Shown here: piece by piece, positions 25,626 through 34,173 of the stretch
Layout of the letters: every line of letters starts with the position of its first letter
Numbering within the stretch: the first letter of the stretch is position 1
Assembly: GCA_964453645.1 (NCBI GenBank)
Contig: CAYVRJ010000003.1
Location: 1 to 64,000, forward strand
Source: CAYVRJ01 sp964453645
Lineage (GTDB): Bacteria > Bacillota > Clostridia > Christensenellales > JAWKQI01
Direction of reading: 5' to 3'
Length of the DNA: 64,000 bases
Notes under the pieces: generated by a model
What the model saw: the letters and a program-made list of their open reading frames with translations, nothing else
Database searches by the model: none
What the model was told of the DNA's origin: nothing
Program-made: the position numbers and the translations under genes

Positions 25626-26355
25626 GAGTCATCCTCCTCTGTGCAAAAGCCACAAATATTTGTGCAAAAATCAAAGTGAAAACCAGCACCAGCAGGACTG
25701 TTTGAATATTAAGCTCACTAAGCCAAGCTTTGGGATACATTGCTTCAAATTCAAAATATCGCTCATATAGGATGGTCAGCACATAAAATAGGATGAACGG
25801 AGAGGCGTAAGCCATGTACTTGCTGTTGGTGAGTGTTGCAAACGTCAAACCCACCGTTGCCCAAAATGCACCGGAGCAAGCGAATAATATTGCTTTGCCT
25901 AAAATCTCCGCAAAATATGGTTGTGTTGTTTGATCTTCTAAAAGTGCCGCTTCCATGGGCGTAAAGACCAGCAGCGATACCACATAGGCGAGCAGTATGC
26001 CGAGCAGCAGTATAAACGCCCCTGCAAGGGCATTGGCGATGATTTTACCTTTGATGTAGGAGTGCATGCTCGTTCTGATAAGATAGGATTTCACATAACC
26101 ACTTTTGATTTCGTCCACAAAACTGGAAGTATAGGGCAGGGCACAGAGAATGGGCAACACCAGGCAGATGGTATCCGATTTTAATGCATCTAAAATCAAT
26201 TTTGCATGAAAGCCATTTAGTTGCAAGTCCGTAGAGCGAAACGCCGAAAGCAAACTTTCAAAGGGAGAGATCAAAACGGCAATACAAATGCCGATTGTGC
26301 TTAAGGCGAATGCTTTGTTTAGGATTGCTTGCTTAATATTTGCTTTTACTGCCAT
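25618..26355 (-). CDS. ABC-2-like membrane permease, second subunit
   Basis: A 245-residue membrane protein with about six spans. The arginine-containing cytoplasmic loop after span 2 (DEIKSGYVKSYLIRTSMHSY, ~80-100) resembles the amphipathic loop of ABC-2 permeases such as those of lantibiotic-immunity transporters, where it contacts the ATPase. It is the first gene of the permease-ATPase operon; the TTACAA-type repeats at 26417-26449 lie 62 bases upstream. Confidence 0.75.
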   Translation of the reverse strand: MAVKANIKQAILNKAFALSTIGICIAVLISPFESLLSAFRSTDLQLNGFHAKLILDALKSDTICLVLPILCALPYTSSFVDEIKSGYVKSYLIRTSMHSYIKGKIIANALAGAFILLLGILLAYVVSLLVFTPMEAALLEDQTTQPYFAEILGKAILFACSGAFWATVGLTFATLTNSKYMAYASPFILFYVLTILYERYFEFEAMYPKAWLSELNIQTVLLVLVFTLIFAQIFVAFAQRRMTRV

Positions 26356-26416
26356 GCAACACGTTCTCCTTTCAATATATTTTTACCGCAACGATTAGTC
26401 TAAGGAAATAGCCCTT

Positions 26417-26449
26417 AAAAGTCGTTACCAAATTGTTATGGTTTTGTAA
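26417..26449 (-). promoter_or_regulatory. Triple 11-bp direct repeat: likely response-regulator site
   Basis: On the minus strand three contiguous 11-base units follow one another: TTACAAAACCA (26449..26439), TAACAATTTGG (26438..26428), TAACGACTTTT (26427..26417). Spacing by one helical turn is the form bound by OmpR/PhoB-family regulators, and the TTACAA core is like the Gram-positive Pho box. It lies directly upstream of the permease-ATPase operon, and the same locus encodes such a regulator. Confidence 0.65.
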
Positions 26450-26471
26450 TCGTTGGTTTTTGGGCAAAAGG

Positions 26472-26514
26472 AAAGCAGGCATGTAATTATTCATGCGGTT
26501 TGCATACCTGCTTT
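26472..26514 (-). terminator. Intrinsic terminator after the DUF6034-like gene
   Basis: Minus strand: AAGCAGGTATG pairs with CATGCCTGCTT (one G-T pair), followed by TCCTTTT. It separates the lipoprotein gene from the permease operon, implying separate promoters. Confidence 0.6.
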
Positions 26515-26525
26515 TGAATTTTTAT

Positions 26526-28031
26526 TTAGTAGCCTATATTTCGATCAATAATGCTGCCATCAATGGCGTTGATGGTGAGTAGACATAAACCCTTTTCATA
26601 CTCCGGATTTTCTCTGAGCTGGCCGCTGTCATCTTTAAAGTAAACCGTTCTAGTTCCATAAAAGTTCCATGTTGGAACTAATAATCCATAGGTATTGTTG
26701 TTTTGTTCCATAACCCGTGTATATCCCAAGTTAATGTCGGAGATATTGATTTTCACACCGTTTTCTTCAAACATTGCATTTTCAATCAGAATCATTTTGT
26801 TAAACACATCTGCAATTTCCTCAAAAGGTCTTAATGCACACTTGTCCAAAACAGATTTGCTGATAGCATACTTTGCTTCCCAGTTTACTTCCACAATACC
26901 CGAATCATTGACAATCATATTGAAATCTTCATATGACCAAGGGGCACTCATGCTATCTTTTGGATCCCATGCAACTTGGAAGTTGGTGTAAACGATGGGT
27001 GTACCTTCAACCGTGCGAACAAAACGCAGTCGATAACCTTTTAGATATTCTCCCAAATTCGAGCCACCCCCCTGAAGAACAGAAGAACCGCCTACAACTT
27101 CTTCAACAAATGCTAGGTTCATATCTTCAATACCCATATCGGCTAAAAAGCCTTGTGCAATCGTTTGTGCTTCTTGCGCTGTCATCTCGGGTGCAGGCAC
27201 GATTTCCATTGCTCGCTTGAGTTCCGGCTCGCTGAGATGGGCAACTTGATCATAACTATAATAGGTGCCGTATGAGGAAACTTTATCTTTTCTGTCAGCA
27301 TAGTGAAAACTGCCTCCTGTTGCATTGTTTGAAACCCACATCCATTTTGCCCCAGCTGCTCCTTCATTTGGCTGTGCAACGGACAGCCATTCATTGCCGC
27401 TTTCCGCAATTGTAAATTTCTTATCGGAAGGTTTTAAATTGGCAGTTTCGGGAGCATCCACAATCAAACTTTCCAATGCCGTGATGGATTGATTGACCTG
27501 GTCTAACTCATTCATTTCAACGGCTGAAGCTGCATTTTTCTCTTCTTCGTTTTGCGGCAATTCATTCAAATCACCTGCCAAAGGCCTCATGCCTTGCGCT
27601 TCAAGCTCTGCTTTGCGCAGTTTTAGAGCTAATAGTCCCTCCTGTAGTTCGGCCTTAGTTTTTTGCTGCACCGATTTAGCATCATATACTGGCCCATCCT
27701 TTAACAGTACCGCAATTGCCTTATCTACAAATTCTTGTGTAAAATTATCGTTTACCACTTGCAAAATTGAAATTTTGTCTGTGTTGGGCAATTCCACATT
27801 GGCATCCACACGTACTTTAATTTTGCCGGATTTGCTTTCAGCGGAAGATTGATAGCTTCCCGGAGCTTGCACTTGCTCTAAAACAGGAGCGTTGTTTTCT
27901 GTTTGAGCAACTTCTAGCAACTGATCGTTGTTTTTCCCAACAACAATGGGGCTCTCAGGGGACTTTTGGCATCCTGCAAATAGACTTAATGCCATAACCA
28001 AAGTTATCATCGTTGCAATTATTTTTTTCAT
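26526..28031 (-). CDS. DUF6034-like secreted lipoprotein
   Basis: A 501-residue lipoprotein (lipobox LFAGC, Cys ~21) of a kind I associate with DUF6034. After the anchor there is a linker, a helical coiled region (~105-200) and a C-terminal half with PepSY-like features (AQTIAQGFLADMGI at ~288-301, and YTRVMEQNNNTYGLLVPTWNF-like strands, ~445-470). Such proteins often accompany two-component systems and ABC exporters in Clostridia; the exact role is unknown. It is encoded between the kinase and the permeases and has its own terminator. It may be a ligand-binding or inhibitory partner of the kinase, which is inference. Confidence 0.7.
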   Translation of the reverse strand: MKKIIATMITLVMALSLFAGCQKSPESPIVVGKNNDQLLEVAQTENNAPVLEQVQAPGSYQSSAESKSGKIKVRVDANVELPNTDKISILQVVNDNFTQEFVDKAIAVLLKDGPVYDAKSVQQKTKAELQEGLLALKLRKAELEAQGMRPLAGDLNELPQNEEEKNAASAVEMNELDQVNQSITALESLIVDAPETANLKPSDKKFTIAESGNEWLSVAQPNEGAAGAKWMWVSNNATGGSFHYADRKDKVSSYGTYYSYDQVAHLSEPELKRAMEIVPAPEMTAQEAQTIAQGFLADMGIEDMNLAFVEEVVGGSSVLQGGGSNLGEYLKGYRLRFVRTVEGTPIVYTNFQVAWDPKDSMSAPWSYEDFNMIVNDSGIVEVNWEAKYAISKSVLDKCALRPFEEIADVFNKMILIENAMFEENGVKINISDINLGYTRVMEQNNNTYGLLVPTWNFYGTRTVYFKDDSGQLRENPEYEKGLCLLTINAIDGSIIDRNIGY

Positions 28032-28101
28032 AGTTCAAACCTCGTTTCGCTTTTTGTACTTCCATTTTGCAACAAAGTACAACGCAAAAACTATCAATTA
28101 G

Positions 28102-28118
28102 TTGTAATCAATTTGTAA
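28102..28118 (-). promoter_or_regulatory. TTACAA direct repeat, 11-bp spacing, upstream of the lipoprotein gene
   Basis: Two TTACAA hexamers on the minus strand (28118..28113 and 28107..28102) exactly 11 bases apart. They overlap the 3' end of the kinase gene and lie 71 bases upstream of the lipoprotein start. Confidence 0.5.
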
Positions 28119-29457
28119 TTTCAAAAATCAACTTTACAGTTGTGCCACTTCCAATTGCGCTTTCAATTTCAAGTTCAACACCGTGGGCATCTGCAATTTG
28201 CTTGACCAACGCAAGTCCCAACCCACTGCCGCCACTCTTCTTGCTTCGGGATTTATCAATCATGTAAAATGGCTCAAAAACTCGGTCAATTTCATTTGAG
28301 GGAATCCCTTGGCCGTTGTCAGTTACTTCTATGATATTGTCATAGGCAAGCAGCGAAACTTCACTTGCCCCCGCCTTGAAGGCGTTGTCGCAAAGATTAA
28401 TAAGTGCAGAACACATCAGATCACTATCGATATTTAGTGTATCCACTCGACAATTGATGTTCAAATGCTCATAGTTTTTGCAAACCATATCAAAAAGCTG
28501 ATGGACACTTTGAGGTTTTAGTTCTACCGATTCATTGAGTGTAATGAGCTTTAACAGTTTTTGGGTCAAACGTTCCAGCCATTCGCACTGTGTTTCAATA
28601 TGTTCAAGAGAGTGATCCTTTTCTTCGTCCGTCATGTTGGCACGGCGAAGCATGCGGGCGTGAAGCAGAAGCGTTGTGAGGGGTGTTTTAAACTCATGGG
28701 TTACACCGCCAACGAACAAGCGTTGACGCTCGGCGGTTTCAGTGAGCTGTGTTACGTGTGTTTCCACTGCCTCAGCCATTTTATTAAAGTCTGTGGAAAG
28801 ATAACCGATCTCATCAGTCGCATAAACATCTGCCCGCATTTCATAGTCACCGTCTGCAATGCGCCGTGCAACCCCTGCAAGCGTTGTTAGCGGACGGGTG
28901 CTGCGCCGCATGAGCAAGATAATAAATCCTATTCCAAGCAAAATACCTATTCCACTGACGGCAACAAACACCCAAACCATATCCGCAATGCTGTTATATA
29001 CAGTGGAAATGTCCTCCACAACATAGACAGACAATTGTTCTCCGCCAATCTGTACACGACTTCCAACGATCAATATATTTCTGCCGTTGATCTCGCCTGT
29101 GTATGTTTCTGCAGCATTGATATCGTCGTCAAGAGGAAGGTAGTCGGCTGGGTTAATGGTTACGCCTGTAATAAGGGGTTCTTGTCCTCGAACCAAAACA
29201 GATGAAGCATCTGCAAACTGTGAAAAACAATAGTTGATCAGCGTATTTCTGACTGCATTGGAGTCTGTTTCAGCCAAATAATAGTTTGTCATGGCATAAA
29301 ACGATGAAAATAAATTGTGCTGTTTCACTTCTGCCTGCTTATAGGTCATGTCTAATATACGATTCTTTGAGTGAATCAATAAAACAGTGGAACAAGTGAG
29401 CACCACTACCAGTAAAACAACAATACAAATAAGAGAAGTCTTTTGCCACAGTTTCAT
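28108..29457 (-). CDS. Sensor histidine kinase
   Basis: I chose ATG 29457 (MKLWQKTSL), preceded by GGAGG and two bases from the regulator's stop; this gives 449 residues. Two spans (~8-28 and ~160-185) flank an outside sensing region. Then come HAMP (~185-240), HisKA with the phospho-acceptor in FVGGVTHEFKTPLTTLL, and HATPase with N box (NLCDNAFKAG), VTDNGQGIP and a G-rich SGGSGLGLALVK lid. Partner is the response regulator encoded just upstream. Output is probably the ABC locus that follows. Confidence 0.92.
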   Translation of the reverse strand: MKLWQKTSLICIVVLLVVVLTCSTVLLIHSKNRILDMTYKQAEVKQHNLFSSFYAMTNYYLAETDSNAVRNTLINYCFSQFADASSVLVRGQEPLITGVTINPADYLPLDDDINAAETYTGEINGRNILIVGSRVQIGGEQLSVYVVEDISTVYNSIADMVWVFVAVSGIGILLGIGFIILLMRRSTRPLTTLAGVARRIADGDYEMRADVYATDEIGYLSTDFNKMAEAVETHVTQLTETAERQRLFVGGVTHEFKTPLTTLLLHARMLRRANMTDEEKDHSLEHIETQCEWLERLTQKLLKLITLNESVELKPQSVHQLFDMVCKNYEHLNINCRVDTLNIDSDLMCSALINLCDNAFKAGASEVSLLAYDNIIEVTDNGQGIPSNEIDRVFEPFYMIDKSRSKKSGGSGLGLALVKQIADAHGVELEIESAIGSGTTVKLIFEITN

Positions 29458-29458
29458 A

Positions 29459-30121
29459 TCAGCGTTCCTCCAACCTGTATCCAAGTTTTGGTATCGCCTT
29501 AATTTCGTCACCAAGGTCAAGTTTTTTTCTAAGGCTTGAAATCTTAACATCCACAGCTCTTGTCTCTCCCATGTAGTCAAAGCCCCAAATTTCTGATAGC
29601 AGTTGTTCCCGGGATACGGTTAGATTCTTGTGTTTTAGAAGCTTTAGCAACACATCAAACTCTAAAGGTTGAAGCTCAATGGTTTCACCATTCTTTGTAA
29701 CAATTCGGTTTTCGCTATTCACTTCAATATCCTTTACACGATAAACGGTATTGAGTTTATTAAGGCGCAGGAGCACTTTCTCTATGCGCACCATCAGCGT
29801 CAGCATGTCAAAGGGTTTAACGATATAATCCTCTGCGCCATCGCGCAACCCTTTAATCTCCGAAGCCGAATCGGTCTTAGCCGTCATATAAATCACGGGG
29901 ATATGGTATTTTTCCATGTATGAAAAGAGTTCAAAACCATCTATACCCGGCAGCATGATGTCAAGTAATGCGAGGTCGAAGGCATGATCCTCTGCAAGGG
30001 AATCTGCTGCCTTTTTTCCATCGTCAAAAACCAGATAGTCGTAACCGACAAACTGCAAATTGAGAGCAACGGCATCGGATATGCCTTTATCATCTTCTAC
30101 AATTAAAATTCTGTTCTTCAT
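29459..30121 (-). CDS. OmpR/PhoB-family response regulator
   Basis: A 220-residue protein: receiver domain (1-120) with acidic pocket ED(9-10), phospho-acceptor D in LALLDIMLPGIDG (D53 region), conserved T (YMTAK) and K (YIVKPF); winged-helix output domain (~125-220, with LLSEIWGFDYMGETRAVDV and LGYRLEER end). Promoter and TTACAA repeats lie directly upstream (30159-30222), suggesting autoregulation. Similar repeats precede two other transcription units of the locus. Confidence 0.93.
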   Translation of the reverse strand: MKNRILIVEDDKGISDAVALNLQFVGYDYLVFDDGKKAADSLAEDHAFDLALLDIMLPGIDGFELFSYMEKYHIPVIYMTAKTDSASEIKGLRDGAEDYIVKPFDMLTLMVRIEKVLLRLNKLNTVYRVKDIEVNSENRIVTKNGETIELQPLEFDVLLKLLKHKNLTVSREQLLSEIWGFDYMGETRAVDVKISSLRKKLDLGDEIKAIPKLGYRLEER

Positions 30122-30158
30122 TTACTTCCTTCTCACCACAAGGGGTCATTCATTTATT

Positions 30159-30222
30159 ATTTTACCATAATAAACTCCATATCCAATGGCGTGGAGTGTG
30201 AATATTTGTAATTTAATTGTAA
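30159..30222 (-). promoter_or_regulatory. Promoter of the TCS operon with TTACAA repeats
   Basis: Minus strand: two TTACAA hexamers (30222..30217 and 30211..30206) exactly 11 bases apart, then -35 TTGGAT (30186..30181), a 16-nt spacer and -10 TAAAAT (30164..30159). The layout is that of an OmpR-family site activating a weak -35 promoter. Confidence 0.6.
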
Positions 30223-30287
30223 TTTTTATTTTTTTATGAGCAAAAGAAGAATGAACTTTAAAATAAAGCAGTTTTTTCAAAGTAAAA

Positions 30288-30306
30288 GCCGCCCATGATG
30301 AGCGGC
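30288..30306 (-). terminator. Intrinsic terminator after the DUF3021 gene
   Basis: Minus strand GCCGC...GCGGC hairpin followed by TTTTACTTT. Confidence 0.55.
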
Positions 30307-30317
30307 CCTAGCAATTA

Positions 30318-30761
30318 CTATTGTTCCATGTTTTCTTGATAGCTCTTTAGCTGCTTATCCCACCGCTCTTTGGTAAACTTCGTGAAGATGAAGTAGGCTA
30401 TGGATATTCCACCTTCAATGGCAAAGAATATAGCGGTGTATAGAAGCCATTGTTCGATGCTGTTTATTGTAAACCAGTTTAGGACATTGGCAAGAACCAT
30501 AAACAGGACATACCACGGCACTGTAAACAATACGAAACGCCAAATGTATTTCATTTTCTTAAATACTTTTTCAGTAAAACAGACATATTGCCATGTGGAT
30601 AGCAAAAGCGATAGTCCTGCAAATTGAAAGATTACTGAAATTTTCAAGCTGTCCGTCCAGCCAAAAATCAAGCAGAACAATCCGTATGCGAGTATAGATG
30701 CTGCAAAAATCATGCAACCATACGATTTGATGTGGAATATTAAAGCCATAGATTTTTTCAT
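30318..30761 (-). CDS. DUF3021 family membrane protein
   Basis: A 147-residue protein with four membrane spans (~12-32, ~40-58, ~70-95, ~103-125) and a basic C-terminal tail. DUF3021 proteins are usually encoded next to a LytTR DNA-binding protein, exactly as here (6-bp gap), and are thought to act as membrane partner or anti-activator of that regulator. Confidence 0.75.
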   Translation of the reverse strand: MKKSMALIFHIKSYGCMIFAASILAYGLFCLIFGWTDSLKISVIFQFAGLSLLLSTWQYVCFTEKVFKKMKYIWRFVLFTVPWYVLFMVLANVLNWFTINSIEQWLLYTAIFFAIEGGISIAYFIFTKFTKERWDKQLKSYQENMEQ

Positions 30762-30767
30762 AATTAG

Positions 30768-31202
30768 TTACCTCAAACCTAATTTTACTTTTAGAGATTT
30801 TGCATATTGCCGGGATACAATGAGCTTTTCGCCGTTTACCATGGTTACTTCGATCCTGCCGCCAAAGTCGGGGCAGAGGGAAGATATTTTTGAAATGCTC
30901 ATCACTGCCGACTTTGAACAACGAAAGAAATTTGAACCTGATAAACTGTCCTCAATTTCATAGAGTTTTAGTGTCGAGTCGTAAACTGTTTCGGCAGTAT
31001 AAATGAACGTTCGCTTATCTACCGACTCAAAATACAAGACATCATCTGCATGGACAATAAAAATCTTTCCGTCTTTTAAACCGGTCAGCTTTTTATCAAA
31101 GCTTCTTAAGATGGAAACCATCTTTAAAATTTCGCTGTTCGTTTGCGGGCAGTTGATTAAAACCTCGGTATCGGCAAAACCCTCATTAATGGTAATCTTC
31201 AT
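30768..31202 (-). CDS. LytTR DNA-binding regulator
   Basis: A 144-residue protein whose C-terminal ~100 residues form a LytTR domain (DDVLYFESVDKRTFIYT, then FFRCSKSAVMSISKI, then IEVTMVNGEKLIVSRQYAKS). It lacks a receiver domain, as usual for LytTR-DUF3021 pairs. Regulation is likely through the membrane partner. Direct repeats at 31268-31295 upstream are candidates for its own binding site. Confidence 0.88.
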   Translation of the reverse strand: MKITINEGFADTEVLINCPQTNSEILKMVSILRSFDKKLTGLKDGKIFIVHADDVLYFESVDKRTFIYTAETVYDSTLKLYEIEDSLSGSNFFRCSKSAVMSISKISSLCPDFGGRIEVTMVNGEKLIVSRQYAKSLKVKLGLR

Positions 31203-31264
31203 TTTGTCACCTCTTTCCCTGTGGCCACGATACTATTATAGTCCCAAACCTAAAGTTAATAAAG

Positions 31265-31295
31265 GTCACTTGGTTTAATAAAGTGACAACTTGGT
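31265..31295. promoter_or_regulatory. Repeat cluster upstream of the LytTR gene
   Basis: ACTTGGT occurs twice (31268-31274 and 31289-31295) with 21-bp centre spacing, two helical turns, the arrangement bound by LytTR dimers. The same stretch has an inverted repeat GTCACTT (31265-31271) / AAGTGAC (31281-31287). Sixty-odd bases upstream of the LytTR start. The remaining ~180 bases to the GNAT gene show nothing. Confidence 0.5.
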
Positions 31296-31472
31296 ATGCT
31301 GAATATGCATAAACTTTGTCTATAGAAGAAAGTCGGTTTTGCTACTTGCATTCGTGTGACTTCTCGCAAGTTTCTCTTTACTTTCAATAATTTTCACTTC
31401 AATTATGATTGATCACTTTAATATTTACAAACAATTGAAATCTATTTATGTGCATGAAATTCTCGCTATTGC

Positions 31473-32057
31473 TCATTTTGCAGAGGGTTGATATTTCATA
31501 AATATTTTTTCTTTAAAGCCTTTTTGTTTAGCGTGTTTTACCTTTTCTCTTTTGTATTCCGAAAATCCAAACTTTTGATAACATTTTATTGCACCTTGAT
31601 TAATATCCGTTACATCCAGCTCGTAATCAATATATTGGCTGTTCTCCATGGCATATTCTAACATCTGGGTGGAAATGCCTTTTCTTTGGTAGCTCTTTAA
31701 AACACAAACACATTCAATATATCCAACCGTATCAGGATACGCCAATGGTTTTTCAAATTCCTCTTTCATAATCATCGCAGCCATTGTCCCTTTTACAAAC
31801 CCAAAGTGCTTTTTATAAGCTTTTGAATCCGTTAAAAGACATCTTCCATGACAATCGGAGATAGCTAACGCCCCTACAATATGAGTTTCATCTTCTACTG
31901 CAACAAAAAAACGCTCAACTTGAATACCACTTTCTATTGCATTGGTAACCACTTGAACATCTTTACATAAAGCTTGAAAATCTTTTTCAAAACCCTCAGC
32001 AATACAATACGCTATTTGTTTTCTATCTGTAAATACAGCTTTTCTAATCGTAATCAT
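31473..32057 (-). CDS. GNAT family N-acetyltransferase
   Basis: A 194-residue protein with GNAT motifs: acetyl-CoA loop in VLKSYQRKGISTQMLEYAM (Q/RxxGxG/A variant, ~118-136), a beta-4 strand ECVCV and the closing FGFSEYKREK. Substrate cannot be told. Monocistronic, ATG 32057 preceded by AGGAGG. Confidence 0.8.
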   Translation of the reverse strand: MITIRKAVFTDRKQIAYCIAEGFEKDFQALCKDVQVVTNAIESGIQVERFFVAVEDETHIVGALAISDCHGRCLLTDSKAYKKHFGFVKGTMAAMIMKEEFEKPLAYPDTVGYIECVCVLKSYQRKGISTQMLEYAMENSQYIDYELDVTDINQGAIKCYQKFGFSEYKREKVKHAKQKGFKEKIFMKYQPSAK

Positions 32058-32259
32058 TTAAAACGCCTCCTGAGCAAGACTCCAGCTTCTTATATTCCAG
32101 GATTAGTATAAGAAGCTTTCATTTATTTAGCCTAACACATCATACCACAAACATACCCCTTTTACAAAATGCTGTTGGCGAACCCAGTGTCAGTTTAATT
32201 TGATGTGAATAAACTATATAAGAACGAAAGTTATTTAATGCACAAAGGGAGTTACTAAG

Positions 32260-34101
32260 ATGTACTTTTCTGATTGTTTGAACTATATATATAGATTAAA
32301 AGAACATGCGATTGTGAACAGGCACTGTTACAGGCGAGCAAATCGTTTGCAGCAGGGGCAGCTCATTGACGCCAAAACCATTCCAAAGTATGTGACACCA
32401 CTTACAAGGCCGTTACCTTTTGCGCCGCAAACCTGCTGTGGCGACCCTGACACACACTATTATGCGGTGGACATCAGTGAATTTGACCAACAGATTCTTC
32501 CAAAGGGATATCCGAAGACCAGAGTCTTTGGTTACGGCGGGTTTGTTCAAGATCCTCTAACCCGTACTTGTTTTTACCATCGCTGTACGCCTGGACCAAC
32601 CTTTGAAGCTCTGCGTGGCACGAGAATAAAGGTAGCATGGATCAATCGATTGATCCATCAGCATATATTTGCCATAGATCCCACACTGCATTGGGCTAAC
32701 CCAAACAATATGCCCATGAATCCGCCAAAACCATGGCCGGAATTTCCGCCAGGGTTTTTTGAAGCGCAATGGCCTGTAACCACTGTGGCCCATGTTCACG
32801 GAGGTGAAAACCCTGCAGATTCGGATGGTTATCCCGAAAGCTGGCAAACCTTTAATGGCTTAAAGGGCCCGGTGGAGTCAGCAGATATTTTTACGTATCC
32901 CAACTGCCAGGAACCAGCCACACTTTGGTATCACGATCATGCCTTGGGTGTTACCCGCCTCAATATTTATGCAGGTTTGTCCGGTTTCTACTTGCTGCGT
33001 GAACCGTGTTACGAAAGGAATCTCGGTTTGCCCTCGGGCAAGTATGACATTCCGTTGGCAATTCAGGATCGTTCGTTTTATGAAGACGGTTCGTTAGCCT
33101 TTGTAAATGTCGGGGATAACCCAGACATTCATCCATACTGGCAACCTGAATTTTTTGGCAATACGATTATGGTTAACGGGAAACTGTGGCCAAAACTGTG
33201 TGTGGAACGGAGAAAGTATCGCTTTCGCATTTTAAACAACTCCAATGCACGGTTTTATCATTTGTTTACGAACGAAGGCATTCCCATGTTTCAAATCGGT
33301 ACCGATGGTGGATATCTTGAAGAACCTGTGGAACTAAACGCACTGCTCATTGCGCCATCTGAGCGTGCAGATGTCATCATTGATTTTTCGTCCTGTAAAC
33401 CGGGTACTAAAATTATTTTAAGGAATGATGCGATTGGGCCGTATCCCTCTGGTTCGCCGGTTGATCCCGAGACAACGGGGCAGATCATGTTATTTGAAGT
33501 GATCCATTCATGCTGTGATTTTTCACCCCTTCCCCGCAAGCTCAATTATATTCCAAAGCTTGTGAACGATTCGCCGGATAAATATTTTGTTTTAAATGAG
33601 ATAGAGGGGCCAAATGGCCCGGTTGTTGTGCTGCTGAACAATCAGCATTGGGAGGCACCCATTTCGGAAATTTCAACGGTCGGTGCGACTGAAGATTGGA
33701 TTTTTGTAAACACAACAATGGATACGCATCCAATCCACATTCATCTCATCGAATTCCAGCCGATTTCCCGCCAGCCCTTTGATGCAGAGGCATATGCCGC
33801 AGCTTGCCCCGATTTGAACGCATTTCAATGTGCGACTTCACCCGATGATTTTGTTACAGGTCCGGAGATGCCACCCGATCCCAACGAACGTGGCTGGAAA
33901 GATACGATTCGATGCAATCCCGGAGAGTTGACGAAAGTGCGCATACGATTTGCACCCCAAAGCCTTCCCCTTGAATGTGGAGGAAAAGGGGTGAACTCTT
34001 TCCCGTTTGACCCAACGAAAGAACCTGGGTATGTTTGGCACTGCCATATGCTGGCCCATGAGGATAACGATATGATGCGTCCGTATAAGCTGGTATATTA
34101 G
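32260..34101 (+). CDS. Multicopper oxidase, CotA-like
   Basis: A 613-residue oxidase with all four copper-binding motifs: HVHGG (178-182), WYHDHALG (223-230), HPIHIH, and WHCHMLAHEDNDMM (593-606) with the type-1 cysteine C595 and axial Met M605. No signal peptide. Length and the long insertions before HVHGG match CotA spore-coat laccases/bilirubin oxidases, which oxidise phenolics and bilirubin and pigment the spore. The sporulating background of the window fits. ATG 32260 follows GGGAG. Monocistronic between oppositely directed genes. Confidence 0.9.
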   Translation: MYFSDCLNYIYRLKEHAIVNRHCYRRANRLQQGQLIDAKTIPKYVTPLTRPLPFAPQTCCGDPDTHYYAVDISEFDQQILPKGYPKTRVFGYGGFVQDPLTRTCFYHRCTPGPTFEALRGTRIKVAWINRLIHQHIFAIDPTLHWANPNNMPMNPPKPWPEFPPGFFEAQWPVTTVAHVHGGENPADSDGYPESWQTFNGLKGPVESADIFTYPNCQEPATLWYHDHALGVTRLNIYAGLSGFYLLREPCYERNLGLPSGKYDIPLAIQDRSFYEDGSLAFVNVGDNPDIHPYWQPEFFGNTIMVNGKLWPKLCVERRKYRFRILNNSNARFYHLFTNEGIPMFQIGTDGGYLEEPVELNALLIAPSERADVIIDFSSCKPGTKIILRNDAIGPYPSGSPVDPETTGQIMLFEVIHSCCDFSPLPRKLNYIPKLVNDSPDKYFVLNEIEGPNGPVVVLLNNQHWEAPISEISTVGATEDWIFVNTTMDTHPIHIHLIEFQPISRQPFDAEAYAAACPDLNAFQCATSPDDFVTGPEMPPDPNERGWKDTIRCNPGELTKVRIRFAPQSLPLECGGKGVNSFPFDPTKEPGYVWHCHMLAHEDNDMMRPYKLVY

Positions 34102-34173
34102 AATTTGTCAAACTCCTAATGGTAACCGTCAACAATTTTGCTTCTCAGTTAAGGGGCACAAAGGTACAGTTCG

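Noticed and set aside
18860..30121. Lantibiotic biosynthesis cluster
   Set aside because: No precursor peptide, LanB/C/M or protease gene was found; only transport- and sensing-type genes are present.
30318..31202. Two-component system
   Set aside because: The LytTR protein has no receiver domain and the partner has no kinase domain; it is a LytTR-DUF3021 pair.
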